Of a stretch of 30,573 nucleotides of DNA, positions 29,546 through 30,573 are shown piece after piece. The DNA lies in NCBI GenBank assembly GCA_031553225.1, contig JAVBLU010000004.1, forward strand, positions 1 to 30,573, given 5' to 3'. The stretch comes from JAVBLU01 sp031553225 (GTDB lineage Bacteria > Bacillota > Clostridia > Christensenellales > UBA1750). Below the pieces are notes generated by a model, which was not told where the DNA came from, ran no database searches, and was given only the letters and a program-made list of their open reading frames with translations. The number at the start of each line of letters is the position of its first letter. Position 1 is the stretch's first letter. The position numbers and the translations under genes are program-made.

Positions 29546-29800
29546 TCAGTTTTGCGATTCTGACAGCTCCTGAAAGCAGGTCCTGCAGATGTGTGAGCGC
29601 TTGAAGGGCAGCAGATCATCGTGCGCCTGACAGAATACGCAAGCCGGTTCGCATCTGCGAAGTATGATTGAGTCACCCGCCACATAGATTTCCATCAGAT
29701 CGCGTTCAGCGATACCTAAGCTCCTGCGCAGCTCCATGGGCACAACTATGCGGCCAAGCTCGTCCACCTTACGTATCATGCCGGTCTTCTTCATCATCAT
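29546..29800 (-). CDS. abrB: AbrB-family transition-state regulator with C-terminal zinc ribbon
   Basis: An 84-residue DNA-binding protein. The N-terminal swapped-hairpin domain MKKTGMIRKVDELGRIVVP followed by ELRRSLGIAERDLMEIYV and IILRR is very close to AbrB, a repressor of transition-phase and sporulation-related genes in Bacillus and Clostridium. The C-terminal part has CVFCQ and CRTC, the small zinc-binding region found in clostridial AbrB. AAGGGA precedes three tandem ATGs (ending 29800, 29797 and 29794); the first is given, and the true one is uncertain by one or two residues. It is divergent from spmA and has its own promoter and terminator. Confidence 0.9.
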   Translation of the reverse strand: MMMKKTGMIRKVDELGRIVVPMELRRSLGIAERDLMEIYVAGDSIILRRCEPACVFCQAHDDLLPFKRSHICRTCFQELSESQN

Positions 29801-29830
29801 GTCGTCCCTTCGTTTCCAATTCAATTGTCT

Positions 29831-29859
29831 ATTATATCTGATAACTTTTGGATTGTCGA
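29831..29859 (-). promoter_or_regulatory. Promoter of abrB
   Basis: TCGACA (29859-29854), 17-base spacer, TATAAT (29836-29831). Confidence 0.78.
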
Positions 29860-29902
29860 TGGAATATTATGACATTTTTCAAGGAAATATGGAGGTTTTG
29901 GT

Positions 29903-30523
29903 ATGAATTTGTTTTTTCTTGTCTGCGTCGTGGCAGCCATTATCGTCTCGCTGTGCACCGGCCGCGGTCCGGGGCTGATGAGCGCCCTGACGGATGCCGC
30001 GGGCGGCGCTGTAACGCTGTCGCTGTCGCTTGCAGGTGGGTACGCGCTGTGGTGCGGGCTGCTCAACGTGGTGCGCCGCGCCGGCCTTCTGGACGCCTTA
30101 GCCCGGGCGATGCGCCGTCCTCTTCGCGCCGTATTCCCAGGAATTCCCGAGGGTTCGCAGGCGGCGGGCGCCATCGCCATGAACTTGGCGGCCAACGCCT
30201 TAGGGGTAGGCAACGCCGCCACGCCCGCGGGCCTGCGGGCCATGGAAGCGATGGGCACGTACGCGCGCGGGGCCGCAGATGCTTCGGACGACATGATCAT
30301 GTTCCTATGTATCAACTGCGCGTCCGTGCAGCTCATTCCCACCACGGTCATCGCCCTGCGCGCGGCAGCGGGCGCGGCGGAGCCTGCGGACATTCTGCTG
30401 CCGACGCTGCTGTCCACCGCCTGCTCGGCCGGTACCGCGGTACTGCTGTGCAAAATATGTGCGCACAGGGCAGGCAAGCGCGCACGCAGGCGGGCGTCCT
30501 CGCCGCGGCGCGCGGCCGCGTAG
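29903..30523 (+). CDS. spmA: Spore maturation protein A
   Basis: A 206-residue integral membrane protein. The family signature GVGNAATPAGLRAMEAM and CINCASVQLIPTTVIALRAAAG are intact, with about five hydrophobic segments and a basic C-terminal tail. With SpmB it is needed for spore core dehydration and heat resistance in Bacillus and Clostridium; the fold is related to nucleoside-transporter/FeoB gate domains. GGAGG precedes the ATG by seven bases. No clear sigma-A promoter was found upstream; a sporulation sigma factor would fit. spmB starts one base after its stop. Confidence 0.94.
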   Translation: MNLFFLVCVVAAIIVSLCTGRGPGLMSALTDAAGGAVTLSLSLAGGYALWCGLLNVVRRAGLLDALARAMRRPLRAVFPGIPEGSQAAGAIAMNLAANALGVGNAATPAGLRAMEAMGTYARGAADASDDMIMFLCINCASVQLIPTTVIALRAAAGAAEPADILLPTLLSTACSAGTAVLLCKICAHRAGKRARRRASSPRRAAA

Positions 30524-30524
30524 G

Positions 30525-30573
30525 ATGGCTGCCTATCTTCTGCCCGCGCTCATCGCAGCGGCGCTTATGTATG
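30525..30573 (+). CDS. spmB: Spore maturation protein B, 5' end only
   Basis: Only the first 16 codons are visible before the window ends: MAAYLLPALIAAALMY, a hydrophobic start matching the first membrane segment of SpmB. The ATG lies one base after the spmA stop, the usual coupled spmA-spmB order. The call rests mostly on this position. Confidence 0.7.
   Translation, partial: MAAYLLPALIAAALMY

Overview
This window comes from a high-GC, spore-forming member of the Firmicutes, most likely Clostridia. The evidence is the spore engulfment amidase SpoIIP, SpmA with the start of SpmB, an AbrB-type regulator, an S11 D,D-carboxypeptidase, HelD, an infC-rpmI-rplT operon with an attenuator leader, consensus sigma-A-like promoters and strong Shine-Dalgarno sites. 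Order or family cannot be fixed from the sequence alone. Nearly every base is coding or recognisable regulatory sequence. I see no CRISPR array, insertion sequence, integrase or prophage gene.

Layout. 1-2393 (minus): birA, a P1/S58 self-processing peptidase, acpS and the start of a Kae1/TsaD-like gene, tightly coupled by overlaps. 2412-3611 (plus): an iron-sulfur aldo/keto reductase from a divergent promoter. 3661-3779 (minus): tRNA-Val(GAC) with its promoter. 3973-6238 (minus): infC-rpmI-rplT, with a perfect-consensus promoter and a leader terminator, followed by a SPOUT rRNA methyltransferase. 6260-9513 (minus): a DUF4870-like membrane protein, TraX-like protein, DUF1614 protein and SpoIIP. 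9567-17016 (minus): a long cell-envelope block of helD, dacF-like carboxypeptidase, MazG-like protein, alpha/beta hydrolase, a membrane-anchored MurF-like ligase and ddl. 17063-17203 (plus): a promoter-terminator pair that may make a small RNA. 17281-24759 (plus): a secreted peptidoglycan-binding protein, an ABC exporter, a GH38 alpha-mannosidase and a PRPP synthetase, with a PrcB-like gene on the opposite strand. 24981-25546 (plus): an AT-rich Nudix gene. 25683-29384 (minus): nrdJ and rodA. 29478-30573: abrB (minus) divergent from spmA-spmB (plus).

Together the genes serve cell-wall synthesis and remodelling (ddl, MurF-like, dacF-like, rodA, peptidoglycan-binding protein, spoIIP), sporulation, translation, and cofactor or nucleotide supply (birA, acpS, prs, nrdJ). 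Most is ordinary core genome. The main points of interest are regulatory or architectural: an AUC start and switchable attenuator at infC, an orphan promoter-terminator unit before the peptidoglycan-binding gene, a membrane-fused MurF next to a distinctive Ddl, and a Kae1-like gene that appears to lack its N-terminal lobe. I did not find a clearly new multi-gene system.
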